Source of the DNA: Mariaggregatimicrobium sp964498785
GTDB taxonomy: Bacteria; Zhuqueibacterota; Zhuqueibacteria; Thermofontimicrobiales; Thiofontviventaceae
DNA: 46,456 bases
Direction: 5' to 3'
Assembly: GCA_964498785.1 (NCBI GenBank)
Contig: CAZCJL010000054.1
Location: 1 to 46,456 of the forward strand
Both the position numbers and the translations under genes were made by a program. The notes beneath the pieces are model-generated. The model was not told the origin of the DNA and ran no database searches. It saw only the letters and a program-made list of their open reading frames with translations. This document shows, one piece after another, positions 8,419-17,194 of this stretch (its first letter is position 1; every line of letters begins with the position of its first letter).

Positions 8419-9663
8419 TTGGAAATAGGAAAATATTCGATTGGTATCGGAGATCGATTTGCACAGCAGGGAGTGGCACAGCTCAACGCCATTATGAAAG
8501 CCAGCGATCTGGGACTTGAAATTACTCCGGTGTGGAATAAATCATTCCGAGAACACCAGATTGTGAAAAGCGAACCAGCGTCAACCCGAAAAGAAGCGGA
8601 TGACGCAGTGAAAGCATGCGGCTGGAGCACGCCTTATTTTGTGGATGCCGATCATGTTGGTTTGAAAAATGTGGACTTCTTTATTGAGTCCAGTGATTTT
8701 TTTACGCTGGATGTCGCTGATTTTATTGGTAAAGCAGCAGATGAATCAAAAATTAGTAAATTTCTCGCGGAGTATAAAAAATACGTTGGCACTCTATCCA
8801 TCCCCGGGATCAGTGAAAATTTCAATATTACTGAGCAACGGCTTGAACAGATCGCAAAGAAATTTTTGTTCGCTATTGATGAAGCTGCTAAAATTTATCA
8901 GCACATTGTGAGCAAAAAAGATAGTAGTTCGTTTGTGGTTGAAGTTTCCATGGATGAAACAGACGAACCACAAACACCGGTAGAAATGTTGTTCATTTTG
9001 GCGATGATTGCAGACGCCGGAATTCCGGCGCAGACAATCGCTCCCAAATTTACCGGTCGATTTAATAAAGGCGTGGATTATGTTGGTGATGTCGATCAGT
9101 TTAAAAAAGAATTTGAGCAGGATATCGCGGTGATTCAATTCGCAGTTCGTGAATTTTCAATGCAGGAAAATCTGAAACTGAGCGTCCACTCCGGCAGTGA
9201 TAAATTTTCGATTTACAGACCCATGGGTGAAATCATTAAGAAAACGAACGCGGGTTTACATCTGAAAACCGCAGGCACGACCTGGCTCGAAGAATTGATC
9301 GGACTGGCAGAAGGGGATGAGGACGCGCAGGCGCTGGTGAAGGAAATTTACCGCAGCGCCCATAATCGGTATGATGAACTTTGCGGACCTTATGCTGCTG
9401 TCATCGATATTGACAAAGGGAAACTACCATCACCGGATGAAGTGGATTCATGGACAGGGGTAGCGTATGCTGCTGCATTGCGCCACGATCAATCGTGTGC
9501 GGATTTCAATCCCCATTTCCGGCAGTTGCTTCACGTGGGTTATAAAGTGGCTGCAGAAATGGGCGAGCGATACCTGAATGCGGTTCGGGCAAATGAGGAT
9601 GTCGTTTCTAAGAATGTCACTGAAAATATCTTTGAGCGACACATTAAACGCCTGTTCCTGTAA
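8419..9663 (+). CDS. uxaE: Tagaturonate/fructuronate epimerase (UxaE family)
   Basis: The 414-residue protein resembles the UxaE family, first described as tagaturonate-fructuronate epimerase in Thermotoga. It starts with the family-like EIGKYSIGIGDRFAQQG segment. The later VEVSMDETDEPQTPVEM, AQTIAPKFTGRFNKGVDYVGD and LSVHSGSDKFSIY blocks hold many possible metal ligands. The reaction lets galacturonate-derived tagaturonate enter the fructuronate route. The start is TTG, supported by an AAAGGGG site about 7 bases upstream; no nearby ATG fits. Its place right after uxaC and the regulator supports the assignment. Confidence 0.85.
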   Translation: MEIGKYSIGIGDRFAQQGVAQLNAIMKASDLGLEITPVWNKSFREHQIVKSEPASTRKEADDAVKACGWSTPYFVDADHVGLKNVDFFIESSDFFTLDVADFIGKAADESKISKFLAEYKKYVGTLSIPGISENFNITEQRLEQIAKKFLFAIDEAAKIYQHIVSKKDSSSFVVEVSMDETDEPQTPVEMLFILAMIADAGIPAQTIAPKFTGRFNKGVDYVGDVDQFKKEFEQDIAVIQFAVREFSMQENLKLSVHSGSDKFSIYRPMGEIIKKTNAGLHLKTAGTTWLEELIGLAEGDEDAQALVKEIYRSAHNRYDELCGPYAAVIDIDKGKLPSPDEVDSWTGVAYAAALRHDQSCADFNPHFRQLLHVGYKVAAEMGERYLNAVRANEDVVSKNVTENIFERHIKRLFL

Positions 9664-9674
9664 GCCGGAACAGG
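9651..9674 (+). terminator. Hairpin spanning the uxaE stop codon
   Basis: CCTGTTCC (9651-9658) pairs perfectly with GGAACAGG (9667-9674) around an 8-nt loop. T-rich sequence follows only after a gap, so it may be an attenuating or RNA-stabilising hairpin rather than a full terminator. Confidence 0.4.
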
Positions 9675-9761
9675 ATTGAAATTTTCATTTTAGAAATTCA
9701 GGAATATAAAATTGATTGATTCGCAGCAGTTTTAATTTAGATATCTATTGGGAGAAAAATA

Positions 9762-10541
9762 ATGAGTTACACAGATGAAATATTTGGACTAAAAGGAAAA
9801 GTTGCGGCAGTCGTCGGTGGCGGAGGCGTATTGGCCGGATGTATGGCAGAGGGTTTGGCCAAAGCTGGCGCAGACATCGCGATCCTTGATTTGAATTTCA
9901 ACAGCGCAAAAGAGAGGGCGTCGATTATTGCATCTATGGGAGTGAAAACGTTACCGATAGAAATGGATGCATCAAAAAAGAATGATTATGAAAAAGCGTT
10001 GGCCGAAATTGAAAAAACGTTTGGGCGGCTGGACATTGTAATCAATGCACCGGGTATTAATTCTGCGACGCCGTTTTTAGAAATATCGGAACAGGAGTGG
10101 GAAAAAATCATCAATGTGAATTTAAAAAGCATGTTATTTTCATCGCAGGTATTTGGCGCGAAAATGATCGAGCAGGGCGACGGCGGCAGTATTATCAATA
10201 TTTCGTCTGCATCGTCCGGCCCGCCGTTATCAAAAGTGTTCACTTATGCTGTTTCCAAAGCAGGGGTCAACAACCTGACACAAAATCTTGCCCGTGAATG
10301 GGCGCCGCACCGGATTCGTGTGAATGCCATTGCACCGGGATTTTTCCCGGCTGAACAAAACCGGAAGATTTTAACCCAGGAGCGAATTGATGATATTTTC
10401 CGCCATACGCCAATGAATCGTTTCGGTGAGGCAGAAGAATTGATCGGCGCGGTTATCTGGCTGGCTTCGGAAAAAGCCTCGTCGTTTGTCACCGGTGCAA
10501 TTATTCGGGTTGATGGCGGCTTTACAGCGATGACGATTTAA
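9762..10541 (+). CDS. SDR-family oxidoreductase, probable fructuronate reductase
   Basis: The 259-residue protein is a classical short-chain dehydrogenase. It has a glycine-rich nucleotide loop near residues 19-24 (VGGGGVLAG), an NAPG motif, catalytic Ser in NISSASS and a YxxxK motif in YAVSKAG. The C-terminus has the usual GAIIRVDGG. Such SDRs are cytosolic NAD(P)-dependent oxidoreductases. Between UxaE and the LarA-like epimerase, the missing step is reduction of fructuronate to mannonate, so I infer mannonate oxidoreductase activity. A 2-keto or 5-keto sugar-acid reductase role is an alternative. A GGGAG site lies upstream of the ATG. Confidence 0.8.
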   Translation: MSYTDEIFGLKGKVAAVVGGGGVLAGCMAEGLAKAGADIAILDLNFNSAKERASIIASMGVKTLPIEMDASKKNDYEKALAEIEKTFGRLDIVINAPGINSATPFLEISEQEWEKIINVNLKSMLFSSQVFGAKMIEQGDGGSIINISSASSGPPLSKVFTYAVSKAGVNNLTQNLAREWAPHRIRVNAIAPGFFPAEQNRKILTQERIDDIFRHTPMNRFGEAEELIGAVIWLASEKASSFVTGAIIRVDGGFTAMTI

Positions 10542-10549
10542 TTGAAATT

Positions 10550-10580
10550 TCCGTAGTTTTTAAAACTTCGGAAATTTACG
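10550..10580 (+). terminator. Short hairpin between the SDR gene and gnd
   Basis: AAATTTCCG pairs with CGGAAATTT around an A/T-rich loop in the 111-base gap. It is AT-rich and may end or attenuate transcription before gnd. Confidence 0.4.
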
Positions 10581-10652
10581 AAATATAAGTCAATAGAAAA
10601 GAAAATAAATTCAGTATGGATAAACCACAAGAAAAGTGTGAAAGGAGCAACA

Positions 10653-12104
10653 ATGTCGAATTACGATATCGGCCTGGTCGGCCTGGCAGTAATGGGTGAA
10701 AACCTTGTTTTGAACATGGAACGAAATGGCTTTGGCGTGGCGGTTTTCAATCGAACCACCAGCAAAGTCACCAATTTTATCGAAGGCAGAGCTGCCGGTA
10801 AAAATATCAAAGGGTGCTTTAGCATCGAAGAATTAGTCGGGAGTTTAAAAAAGCCCCGCAAGGTCATGTTAATGGTAAAAGCCGGTAAACCGGTGGATGA
10901 TTTTATCGAAATGGTTTTACCACATTTGGAGAAGGGAGACATTATCATCGATGGCGGAAACAGCCATTTCCCGGATTCTATTCGTCGGACAAAATATCTG
11001 GAAGAAAAAGGCTTTCGCTTTATCGGAACCGGAGTTTCCGGCGGTGAAGAAGGCGCGTTAATGGGCCCGTCGATTATGCCCGGTGGATCGCCATCGGCAT
11101 GGGAACATGTGAAACCGATTTTTCAGGCAATATCTGCGAAAGTGGAAGATGGAACTCCCTGTTGCGATTGGGTTGGTGAAGGCGGCGCCGGTCATTTTGT
11201 GAAAATGACGCATAATGGCATCGAATATGGCGATATGCAGATGATCACCGAAACGTACCAGATGATGAGGCTTGGTCTCGGAATGAATAATGAGGAAATG
11301 CGGGATGTGTTCTCAAAATGGAATGAAGGAAAACTGGATAGTTATCTGATCGAAATTACGCGGGATATTCTCGGTTATAAAGATGAGAACGGCGAAGAAG
11401 TCGTGGATTACATTCTGGATACAGCCGGACAAAAAGGAACCGGTAAATGGACGGCGATTGCCGCGCTGGATCAAGGACAACCATTGACGCTGATCGGAGA
11501 AGCGGTGTTTGCCCGGTGTCTTTCCGCATTGAAAGATGAACGTATGGCAGCGTCCAAACAACTGCCGGGCCCGGATGCGAAATATAGCGGAGATAAAGCG
11601 CAGTTGATCGCCGATCTGGAACAGGCATTGTACGCGTCCAAAATTGTGAGCTATGCCCAGGGGTATCAACTGATGCGTTCGGCAGCAGAGGAGTATGGCT
11701 GGAATTTGAATTACGGTGGTATCGCGTTGATGTGGCGTGGTGGATGTATTATCCGGTCCGTCTTTCTGGGTAAAATTAAAGAAGCCTTTGACCACAACCC
11801 GGATTTGACAAATTTACTACTCGATCCGTTTTTTAAAGAAGAAATTATCAAAGCCGTTCCCGCATGGCGACGGGTTGTGAAGACCGCTGTTGAACTGGGA
11901 ATTCCGGTGCCTGCATTGAGTACCGCACTGGCATTTTATGATGGATATCGCAGCGAACGGTTGCCGGCGAATCTGTTACAGGCTCAGCGTGACTATTTTG
12001 GCGCGCATACGTATGAGCGCACAGATAAACCACGTGGCGAGTTCTTCCATACAAACTGGACCGGCCGCGGCGGAACCACAGCTTCGACAACGTATAATGC
12101 GTAA
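10653..12104 (+). CDS. gnd: 6-phosphogluconate dehydrogenase, decarboxylating
   Basis: The 483-residue protein is a long-form 6-phosphogluconate dehydrogenase. It has an N-terminal Rossmann motif (GLVGLAVMGENLVLNM), a VFNRTTSK segment typical of NADP-binding forms, the catalytic VSGGEEGALMGPSIMPGG loop, KMTHNGIEYGDMQ, and the C-terminal WRGGCIIRS and GRGGTTAS motifs. It oxidatively decarboxylates 6-phosphogluconate to ribulose 5-phosphate. The ATG at 10653 is chosen because AAAGGAG lies just upstream. Its presence in an uronate cluster is unusual and suggests that the carbon leaves as pentose phosphate rather than through KDPG. Confidence 0.95.
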   Translation: MSNYDIGLVGLAVMGENLVLNMERNGFGVAVFNRTTSKVTNFIEGRAAGKNIKGCFSIEELVGSLKKPRKVMLMVKAGKPVDDFIEMVLPHLEKGDIIIDGGNSHFPDSIRRTKYLEEKGFRFIGTGVSGGEEGALMGPSIMPGGSPSAWEHVKPIFQAISAKVEDGTPCCDWVGEGGAGHFVKMTHNGIEYGDMQMITETYQMMRLGLGMNNEEMRDVFSKWNEGKLDSYLIEITRDILGYKDENGEEVVDYILDTAGQKGTGKWTAIAALDQGQPLTLIGEAVFARCLSALKDERMAASKQLPGPDAKYSGDKAQLIADLEQALYASKIVSYAQGYQLMRSAAEEYGWNLNYGGIALMWRGGCIIRSVFLGKIKEAFDHNPDLTNLLLDPFFKEEIIKAVPAWRRVVKTAVELGIPVPALSTALAFYDGYRSERLPANLLQAQRDYFGAHTYERTDKPRGEFFHTNWTGRGGTTASTTYNA

Positions 12105-12135
12105 TACAAATAAACAGTGTAAGATATAAAATGCG

Positions 12136-12166
12136 AAAGCCGGAATCAATAAATGGTTCCGGTTTT
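12136..12166 (+). terminator. Weak intra-cluster terminator after gnd
   Basis: AAAGCCGGAA (12136-12145) pairs with TTCCGGTTTT (12157-12166) over 10 bp including a G-U pair. The T run is short, so partial read-through into the LarA-like gene is likely. Confidence 0.55.
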
Positions 12167-12196
12167 CCTGGCTGTTCTAAAGTAAAGGATATTTAA

Positions 12197-13450
12197 ATGA
12201 TAATTGGAAACAGCTCAACAACCGAATTTCTCAATGAAAAACAGGTTTACAACCTGTGCGCCGAAGCATTTGAAAAAAATAATTTGACAGATAAAAAAAT
12301 CATTGCCATCATCCCGGACCATTCCCGAACGGCTCCGATTGATGTGATGTTTCGTGTTGCGTATAAATTGTTGGCTGATAAAGTTAAATTATTGGATTTC
12401 CTGGTCGCGCTGGGAACGCATCCGCCAATGAGCGATGAAGCGATTAACGAGCGTGTCGGGATTACGCAGGAAGAACGAACGACAAACTATCCCAAAGCCC
12501 GCTTCTTTAATCATCACTGGAACGATCCGGATCAATTAAAGTACATCGGCGCAATCACAGAAGCAGAAGTGGCTGAAATTTCCAACGGTCTGATGAATCA
12601 GAAAGTGGATATCACAATCAACAAGATTGTATTTGATTACGACGTGATATTAATTATCGGGCCCACATTTCCGCATGAGGTTGTTGGCTTTTCCGGTGGG
12701 AATAAATATTTGTTCCCGGGAATCGCAGGGCAGGAAATCATCGATATGTTTCACTGGCTCGGTGCGCTGATCACAAATCCGGTCATTATCGGAACAAAAT
12801 ATACGCCTGTCCGAAAAGTCGTGGATATCGCAGCGACCTTTTTACCAATGCAGCGAATGTGTTGTAGTCTTGTTGTTAAAGGTGATCAATTAGCCGGTTT
12901 ATACATCGGAACGCCGGAGGAAGCGTGGGATGCCGCGGCTGATCTTTCCGATAAATTGCATATCATTTATAAAGAGAAACCATTTAAAAAAGTACTCTCC
13001 TGTGCTCCGAAAATGTATGATGATTTGTGGACCGGCGGAAAGTGCATGTACAAACTGGAGCCCGCAGTAGCAGATGGTGGAGAGTTAATTATTTATGCGC
13101 CGCATATAAAAGAAGTTTCGGTAACTCATGGAGAGATGATTAAGCGGATTGGCTATCATGTACGAGATTATTTTGTGAAACAGATGGATAAGTTTCGTGA
13201 TATTCCCGGCGGTGTGATGGCGCATTCCACGCATGTAAAAGGAATCGGGACGTTTGAGAACGGAATCGAAAAACCGCGCATTAATGTTGTTTTAGCCACG
13301 CAGATACCGGAAGATGTGTGCAGGAAAATCAATCTCGGTTACCGCGATCCGAATATGATTGATATTGAAGAATGGCAGAATCGGGAAGATGAAGGCATTC
13401 TTTATGTAAAAAAAGCAGGGGAGATGCTTTATCGTTTAAAAGAAAAATAG
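12197..13450 (+). CDS. LarA-superfamily nickel-dependent 2-hydroxyacid epimerase
   Basis: The 417-residue protein belongs to the LarA (DUF2088) superfamily, which uses a nickel-pincer nucleotide covalently held by Lys. The sequence shows the DHSR substrate motif (41-44), GTHPPM with His75, PHEVVGFSGGNK with His160 and Lys170, and FHWLG with His186. The His160-Lys170-His186 spacing (10 and 16) equals that of lactate racemase LarA (His174, Lys184, His200), so the active site looks complete. The superfamily includes a D-gluconate 2-epimerase. The neighbours (gnd, uxaC, a sugar kinase) favour mannonate/gluconate epimerisation over lactate racemisation. The lar cofactor genes are not in this window. 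AAAGGA precedes the ATG. Confidence 0.85.
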   Translation: MIIGNSSTTEFLNEKQVYNLCAEAFEKNNLTDKKIIAIIPDHSRTAPIDVMFRVAYKLLADKVKLLDFLVALGTHPPMSDEAINERVGITQEERTTNYPKARFFNHHWNDPDQLKYIGAITEAEVAEISNGLMNQKVDITINKIVFDYDVILIIGPTFPHEVVGFSGGNKYLFPGIAGQEIIDMFHWLGALITNPVIIGTKYTPVRKVVDIAATFLPMQRMCCSLVVKGDQLAGLYIGTPEEAWDAAADLSDKLHIIYKEKPFKKVLSCAPKMYDDLWTGGKCMYKLEPAVADGGELIIYAPHIKEVSVTHGEMIKRIGYHVRDYFVKQMDKFRDIPGGVMAHSTHVKGIGTFENGIEKPRINVVLATQIPEDVCRKINLGYRDPNMIDIEEWQNREDEGILYVKKAGEMLYRLKEK

Positions 13451-13489
13451 GATTCATCAATAAATTTGAAAAATGAAGGGATATTGAAT

Positions 13490-14563
13490 ATGGAATTACG
13501 AAAAGACTGTGACTATTCCCTGCTCGTGCCGACGAGTATGGGAATTCGAATTACACCTGTCAATGGACAGCCGGTTCATACTGGCGGAACATTTATAATG
13601 CAGGCAACCAGCGCCGAGACGAACGTGGGAAGCGTTTCTTCGTTTCTTGGCCTTCCTGTAAAGGTTTTAACGACCTTTGTAAAAGGGAGTCCCATTGCAC
13701 GGCTGATCAAAGATAATCTTGCCAGCCGGCATATCGATTATGAAGGCGTGGAAGTCGAGCAGGGCAGTCCCTGGGGCTACCGGCATCAGATCAATATCGC
13801 GGATAGCGGATATGGGTCACGCGGGCCACGTGTCGCCAACGACCGCGCTGGCGAGGTTGGACGCACCTTGAATGTTAAAGATTTCGATCTTGACCGGATT
13901 TTTGGGAAGGAAGGCGTACAGATTGTGCATATCTCCGGTCTGATTGGCGCTCTTTCACCAGACACAGGTAACTTCTGTCTTGAAATTGCCAGAGCTGCAA
14001 AAAAACACGGGACACGTATTTCATTCGATCTGAATCATCGCGCCTCTTTCTGGAAAAATCGTGAACAGGAATTACATGACATTTTCAAGGAGATTGCCAG
14101 CTTGTCCGATATTCTCGTTGGCAATGAAGAAGATTTTCAGTTGTGCCTCGGAATCGAAGGACCGGAGGCAGGAGGAAAAGATATCGCCGCTAAGATTGAG
14201 AGTTTTAAAGGCATGATTAACCGCGCAAAACAGGAATATCCAAATGCCTCGGTATTTGCAACTACCTTGCGACAGGTTATCTGTACAAATGAGCATCTGT
14301 GGGGCGCAATTATGGCAGAAGGGGATAACTGGCACATTGTGGAACCACGGGAAATTACAGTCCTCGACCGCATCGGCGGCGGCGATGGATTTGTGGGCGG
14401 CTTGCTTTACGCAGTGTTGAAAGGTTGGGAGACGGAAAAATGGGTGCAATTCGGATGGGCCAGTGGCGCATTGGTGACAACTCTTCTCACAGATTACGCA
14501 CAACCTGCTGATGAAGAGCAGATCTGGAGCATCTGGGAAGGCAATGCTCGTGTAAAAAGATAA
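13490..14563 (+). CDS. PfkB-family sugar (acid) kinase
   Basis: The 357-residue protein has a ribokinase/PfkB fold. It has an N-terminal GGTFIMQATSAETNVGSVS substrate region and the C-terminal PfkB signature DRIGGGDGFVGG with the catalytic Asp. Overall pattern recalls 2-keto-3-deoxygluconate kinases. However, no mannonate dehydratase or KDPG aldolase accompanies it, whereas a gnd gene and a LarA-like epimerase do. I therefore infer that it may phosphorylate gluconate (or mannonate) at C6. The ATG at 13490 is chosen because a GAAGGGA site precedes it; an upstream TTG at 13466 is in frame but unsupported. It is 39 bases after the epimerase gene. Confidence 0.82.
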   Translation: MELRKDCDYSLLVPTSMGIRITPVNGQPVHTGGTFIMQATSAETNVGSVSSFLGLPVKVLTTFVKGSPIARLIKDNLASRHIDYEGVEVEQGSPWGYRHQINIADSGYGSRGPRVANDRAGEVGRTLNVKDFDLDRIFGKEGVQIVHISGLIGALSPDTGNFCLEIARAAKKHGTRISFDLNHRASFWKNREQELHDIFKEIASLSDILVGNEEDFQLCLGIEGPEAGGKDIAAKIESFKGMINRAKQEYPNASVFATTLRQVICTNEHLWGAIMAEGDNWHIVEPREITVLDRIGGGDGFVGGLLYAVLKGWETEKWVQFGWASGALVTTLLTDYAQPADEEQIWSIWEGNARVKR

Positions 14564-14598
14564 CTAATGTGAAATACAAGCACTGAAATTGATTAATT

Positions 14599-14696
14599 GG
14601 CAAAGGCTAATGAATGGGGCTGGGATTATCGTACATAGCGGGTATCGTAAATTCATAAAAGCCTCCTAAATCAATTAGCCTTTGCCTTATTTTTAT
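14599..14696. terminator. 13-bp inverted repeat with long loop at the cluster end
   Basis: GGCAAAGGCTAAT (14599-14611) is a perfect reverse complement of 14674-14686. TGAAT/ATTCA (14611-14615, 14651-14655) adds a smaller possible helix inside the 62-base loop. A T-rich run follows. It probably ends the gnd-epimerase-kinase transcript, though the loop is unusually long. Confidence 0.5.
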
Positions 14697-14717
14697 CTCT
14701 TCAAATCAATTCAAAAT

Positions 14718-15620
14718 ATGATAAATGAATCTCAACCAACGTCCGAATTTCAAAACCAGCTAATCAATTTTAAGCAAGAACACGACTACCTCGTTATCTT
14801 CGATTCTGATGGGTGCGTATTTGACAATATGGAATTGAAACATAAGCAATGCTTCATTCCAAATATTATAAAGTACTGGAATCTCCAGCCTGTTTCCAGG
14901 TATGCGCGCGCAGCCGCTGAGTTTGTAAATCTCTACTCCAAATGGCGTGGTATCAACCGTTTTCCCGCACTAATCAAAGTATTCGATTTGCTCAAAGGCT
15001 GGCCTGCTGTTCAACAAAAAGATGTTGAAATACCGGAAGTATTTGCTCTTGGAAAGTGGGTGGCAACCTCTGCTGAATTAAGCAATTCAGCACTAAAAGA
15101 AGAGATCAGCAAAACAAGTGATCCTGTTTTAAAGCAAGCACTGAAATGGAGCGAAGCAGTCAATGCCACAGTTGCTGATATCGTGCACGGCGTGCCGCCA
15201 TTTCCGAAGGTCGCAGAGAGTCTTCAAAAACTTCATCCCAGCGCGGATATTATTGTAAGTTCGGTCACGTACAGTAAAGAACTACGTCGGGAATGGCAGA
15301 AGAACGATCTGGCACAGTATACACGAATCATTGCCGGACAAGAATTCGGAACCAAAGAAGTGCACATTAAATTAGCATCCGAAAATTATCCGACGGACCA
15401 CATCCTGATGATCGGCGATGCGCCGGGTGATCTGAAGGCGGCTCATACCAACGATGCACTATTTTTTCCGATCATCCCGGGAAAGGAAGAAACCTCCTGG
15501 TTGAATTTTCATGATGAAATTATCGACTGGTTTCTTGCCGGCAACTATTCTAAAAAGGAGGAAGCCGGGTTAATCGAGGAATTTGAAAGATATCTGCCGG
15601 AAAAACCTCCCTGGAAGTAA
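14718..15620 (+). CDS. HAD-superfamily hydrolase
   Basis: The 300-residue protein has HAD motif I (FDSDGCVFD, Asp29 and Asp31 of the chosen start), a motif II Ser/Thr region (IIVSSVTYS) and motif IV MIGDAPGDLKAA. A helical cap of about 130 residues sits between motifs I and II. It is probably a soluble phosphatase or phosphohydrolase; the substrate is not visible. The ATG at 14718 is used because the upstream start at 14682 is a TTG inside an inverted repeat. Its place after the sugar-acid kinase suggests clearing of a phosphorylated sugar acid, but the hairpin before it may place it in another unit. Confidence 0.75.
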   Translation: MINESQPTSEFQNQLINFKQEHDYLVIFDSDGCVFDNMELKHKQCFIPNIIKYWNLQPVSRYARAAAEFVNLYSKWRGINRFPALIKVFDLLKGWPAVQQKDVEIPEVFALGKWVATSAELSNSALKEEISKTSDPVLKQALKWSEAVNATVADIVHGVPPFPKVAESLQKLHPSADIIVSSVTYSKELRREWQKNDLAQYTRIIAGQEFGTKEVHIKLASENYPTDHILMIGDAPGDLKAAHTNDALFFPIIPGKEETSWLNFHDEIIDWFLAGNYSKKEEAGLIEEFERYLPEKPPWK

Positions 15621-15699
15621 TTCTTAAAATATTTTCTTGATTTTACTTTCTTATTTGGCTATCTTTAAAAATTCGTAAAAAAATAAGATGAGGATGACA

Positions 15700-16467
15700 A
15701 TGAAATCCAAAGTACTATTCAAAATTTCAATCCTGTTATTCGTTTTAAATGTGTCAGGTTGCGGGAATCAAATTTCCACGGATAAGATGCCGGCTGATTT
15801 TGTGGATGTGAAAGAGATCATTCCGACAATTGAGCTTGATTTAAGATATTTAACTGACTATAATTTTTTAGGCACACCTGTTAAGGGATATGAAGTAAAT
15901 AAATGCGTACTAACACGTAAAGCAGCGACCGCGCTGTCGAAGGTTCAGGACGAATTAAATCAGTCCGGATTGTCCCTCAAAATTTATGATGCCTACCGCC
16001 CGCAACGCGCTGTTGATCATTTTGTGCGCTGGGCAAAAGATATTTCTGACACAACAATGAAGCGGGAATTTTATCCGGATGTGGATAAAAAAAATCTGTT
16101 TGAAGAAGGTTATATTGCTTCCAAATCAAGTCATAGCCGTGGCAGCACAGTGGATGTCACTATTGTTCCGCTGCCTGTTCCGCCACAACCAGAGTATTCA
16201 AATAAAATGGGACAGTGCGAATGCTATCAGCCTGTTTACAAACGTTTCCCGGATAATGGTATTGATATGGGAACCGGGTTTGATTGTTTTCATGAAGCAG
16301 CCACAACTGTTCGTCGCGACCTTCGATTAAATGTGCGAATCAATCGTTTGTTACTTAAGACGTTGATGGAGAAGCACGGTTTTCGAAATTACAGCGCCGA
16401 ATGGTGGCATTATACCTTTGTTGACGAACCATATCCTGACACCTATTTTGATTTTGTTGTTCAATGA
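15700..16467 (+). CDS. D-alanyl-D-alanine dipeptidase-like lipoprotein (VanX/DdpX, M15D)
   Basis: The 255-residue protein starts with a lipoprotein signal peptide ending in VSGC. A peptidase M15D domain follows, with zinc-ligand segments SSHSRGSTVDVT (His and Asp) and EWWH near the C-terminus, plus the conserved YDAYRPQRAV block. Family members hydrolyse D-Ala-D-Ala dipeptides. A lipid anchor suggests use of cell-wall peptides outside the cytoplasm rather than glycopeptide resistance, for which vanH/vanA would be needed and are absent. ATGs at 15688 and 15694 are alternatives; 15700 has GAGG at a good distance. DUF192 follows 16 bases downstream. Confidence 0.88.
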   Translation: MKSKVLFKISILLFVLNVSGCGNQISTDKMPADFVDVKEIIPTIELDLRYLTDYNFLGTPVKGYEVNKCVLTRKAATALSKVQDELNQSGLSLKIYDAYRPQRAVDHFVRWAKDISDTTMKREFYPDVDKKNLFEEGYIASKSSHSRGSTVDVTIVPLPVPPQPEYSNKMGQCECYQPVYKRFPDNGIDMGTGFDCFHEAATTVRRDLRLNVRINRLLLKTLMEKHGFRNYSAEWWHYTFVDEPYPDTYFDFVVQ

Positions 16468-16483
16468 AAATGAGAAATAGTAA

Positions 16484-17080
16484 ATGGCACGGAAAAAAAG
16501 TCAAAAAAAAAAGTCAAGCGCTAAAAAGAGCTCGATACTGTCCGCAGATAAAAGAAAAATCCTGTTATGGAGGCTGGCGGTAATTATCCTGATTGTGGTT
16601 GCCGGAATTGCTATCGTGAAAATCATGCGTGTACAAAATGATGGTGCAAACTCCCAAAAGAAATCTGGGTTTGGAAAAATAATGCGTGAGCCGAAATTCA
16701 CAAGAGAAGGTGAGTTGGTGTTTCTGAAAGACGATGGTTCGGAATTTAACAAAATTGTTATTGAGATCGCTGAAACCCCGAATGAACGACAGATGGGACT
16801 CATGTATCGCACATCAATGCCCGATTCAGTCGGGATGCTCTTTATTTTCGAGCAGCCTCATCGACAATATTTCTGGATGAAAAATACCTACATTTCACTG
16901 GATATCATTTACGCTGATGAAAATAAGGAAATCGTCTCCATTCAAAAATATACAATCCCGTTTTCAGAAGATCCCATTCCCTCGTATTTCAATGCGAAAT
17001 ACGTTATTGAAGTGAATGCTGGATTTTGTGACAAACACGGGCTTGCAGTTGATAATCGTTTTAAATTTGTGCGGGATTAA
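16484..17080 (+). CDS. DUF192 family membrane-anchored protein
   Basis: The 198-residue protein has a very Lys-rich N-terminus (residues 1-26), one transmembrane helix (about 29-47) and a C-terminal DUF192 domain. The domain shows ETPNERQMGLMYRTSMPDSVGMLF, FWMKNTYISLDIIY and VIEVNAGFC. The molecular role of DUF192 is not established. The domain would lie outside the cytoplasm. It is 16 bases after the VanX-like gene and probably co-transcribed. Confidence 0.85.
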   Translation: MARKKSQKKKSSAKKSSILSADKRKILLWRLAVIILIVVAGIAIVKIMRVQNDGANSQKKSGFGKIMREPKFTREGELVFLKDDGSEFNKIVIEIAETPNERQMGLMYRTSMPDSVGMLFIFEQPHRQYFWMKNTYISLDIIYADENKEIVSIQKYTIPFSEDPIPSYFNAKYVIEVNAGFCDKHGLAVDNRFKFVRD

Positions 17081-17114
17081 GCCGTCTGTTATGTATTTCT
17101 GTTAACGCAGAGGA

Positions 17115-17146
17115 AGATTTCCGAAATCTTTGAGATTTCGGAAATC
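17115..17146. terminator. Bidirectional terminator hairpin
   Basis: AGATTTCCGAAATC (17115-17128) and GATTTCGGAAATCT (17133-17146) form a perfect 14-bp stem with a 4-base loop. It lies between the convergent DUF192 gene and the small membrane protein gene. Confidence 0.75.
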
Positions 17147-17194
17147 TAATTACGCATATTTATTTTTAACAGTAAATCAGATAACGAAAAGACG

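Noticed and set aside
14564..14656. A 30-residue minus-strand ORF with a perfect AGGAGG site 5 bases before its ATG
   Set aside because: It lies in and across the inverted repeat that ends the kinase gene, has no recognisable family and no conserved feature. The Shine-Dalgarno match is likely chance.
15700..16467. Glycopeptide resistance (van) locus
   Set aside because: Only a VanX-like protein is present. No VanH, VanA ligase or two-component genes surround it, and it is a predicted lipoprotein.
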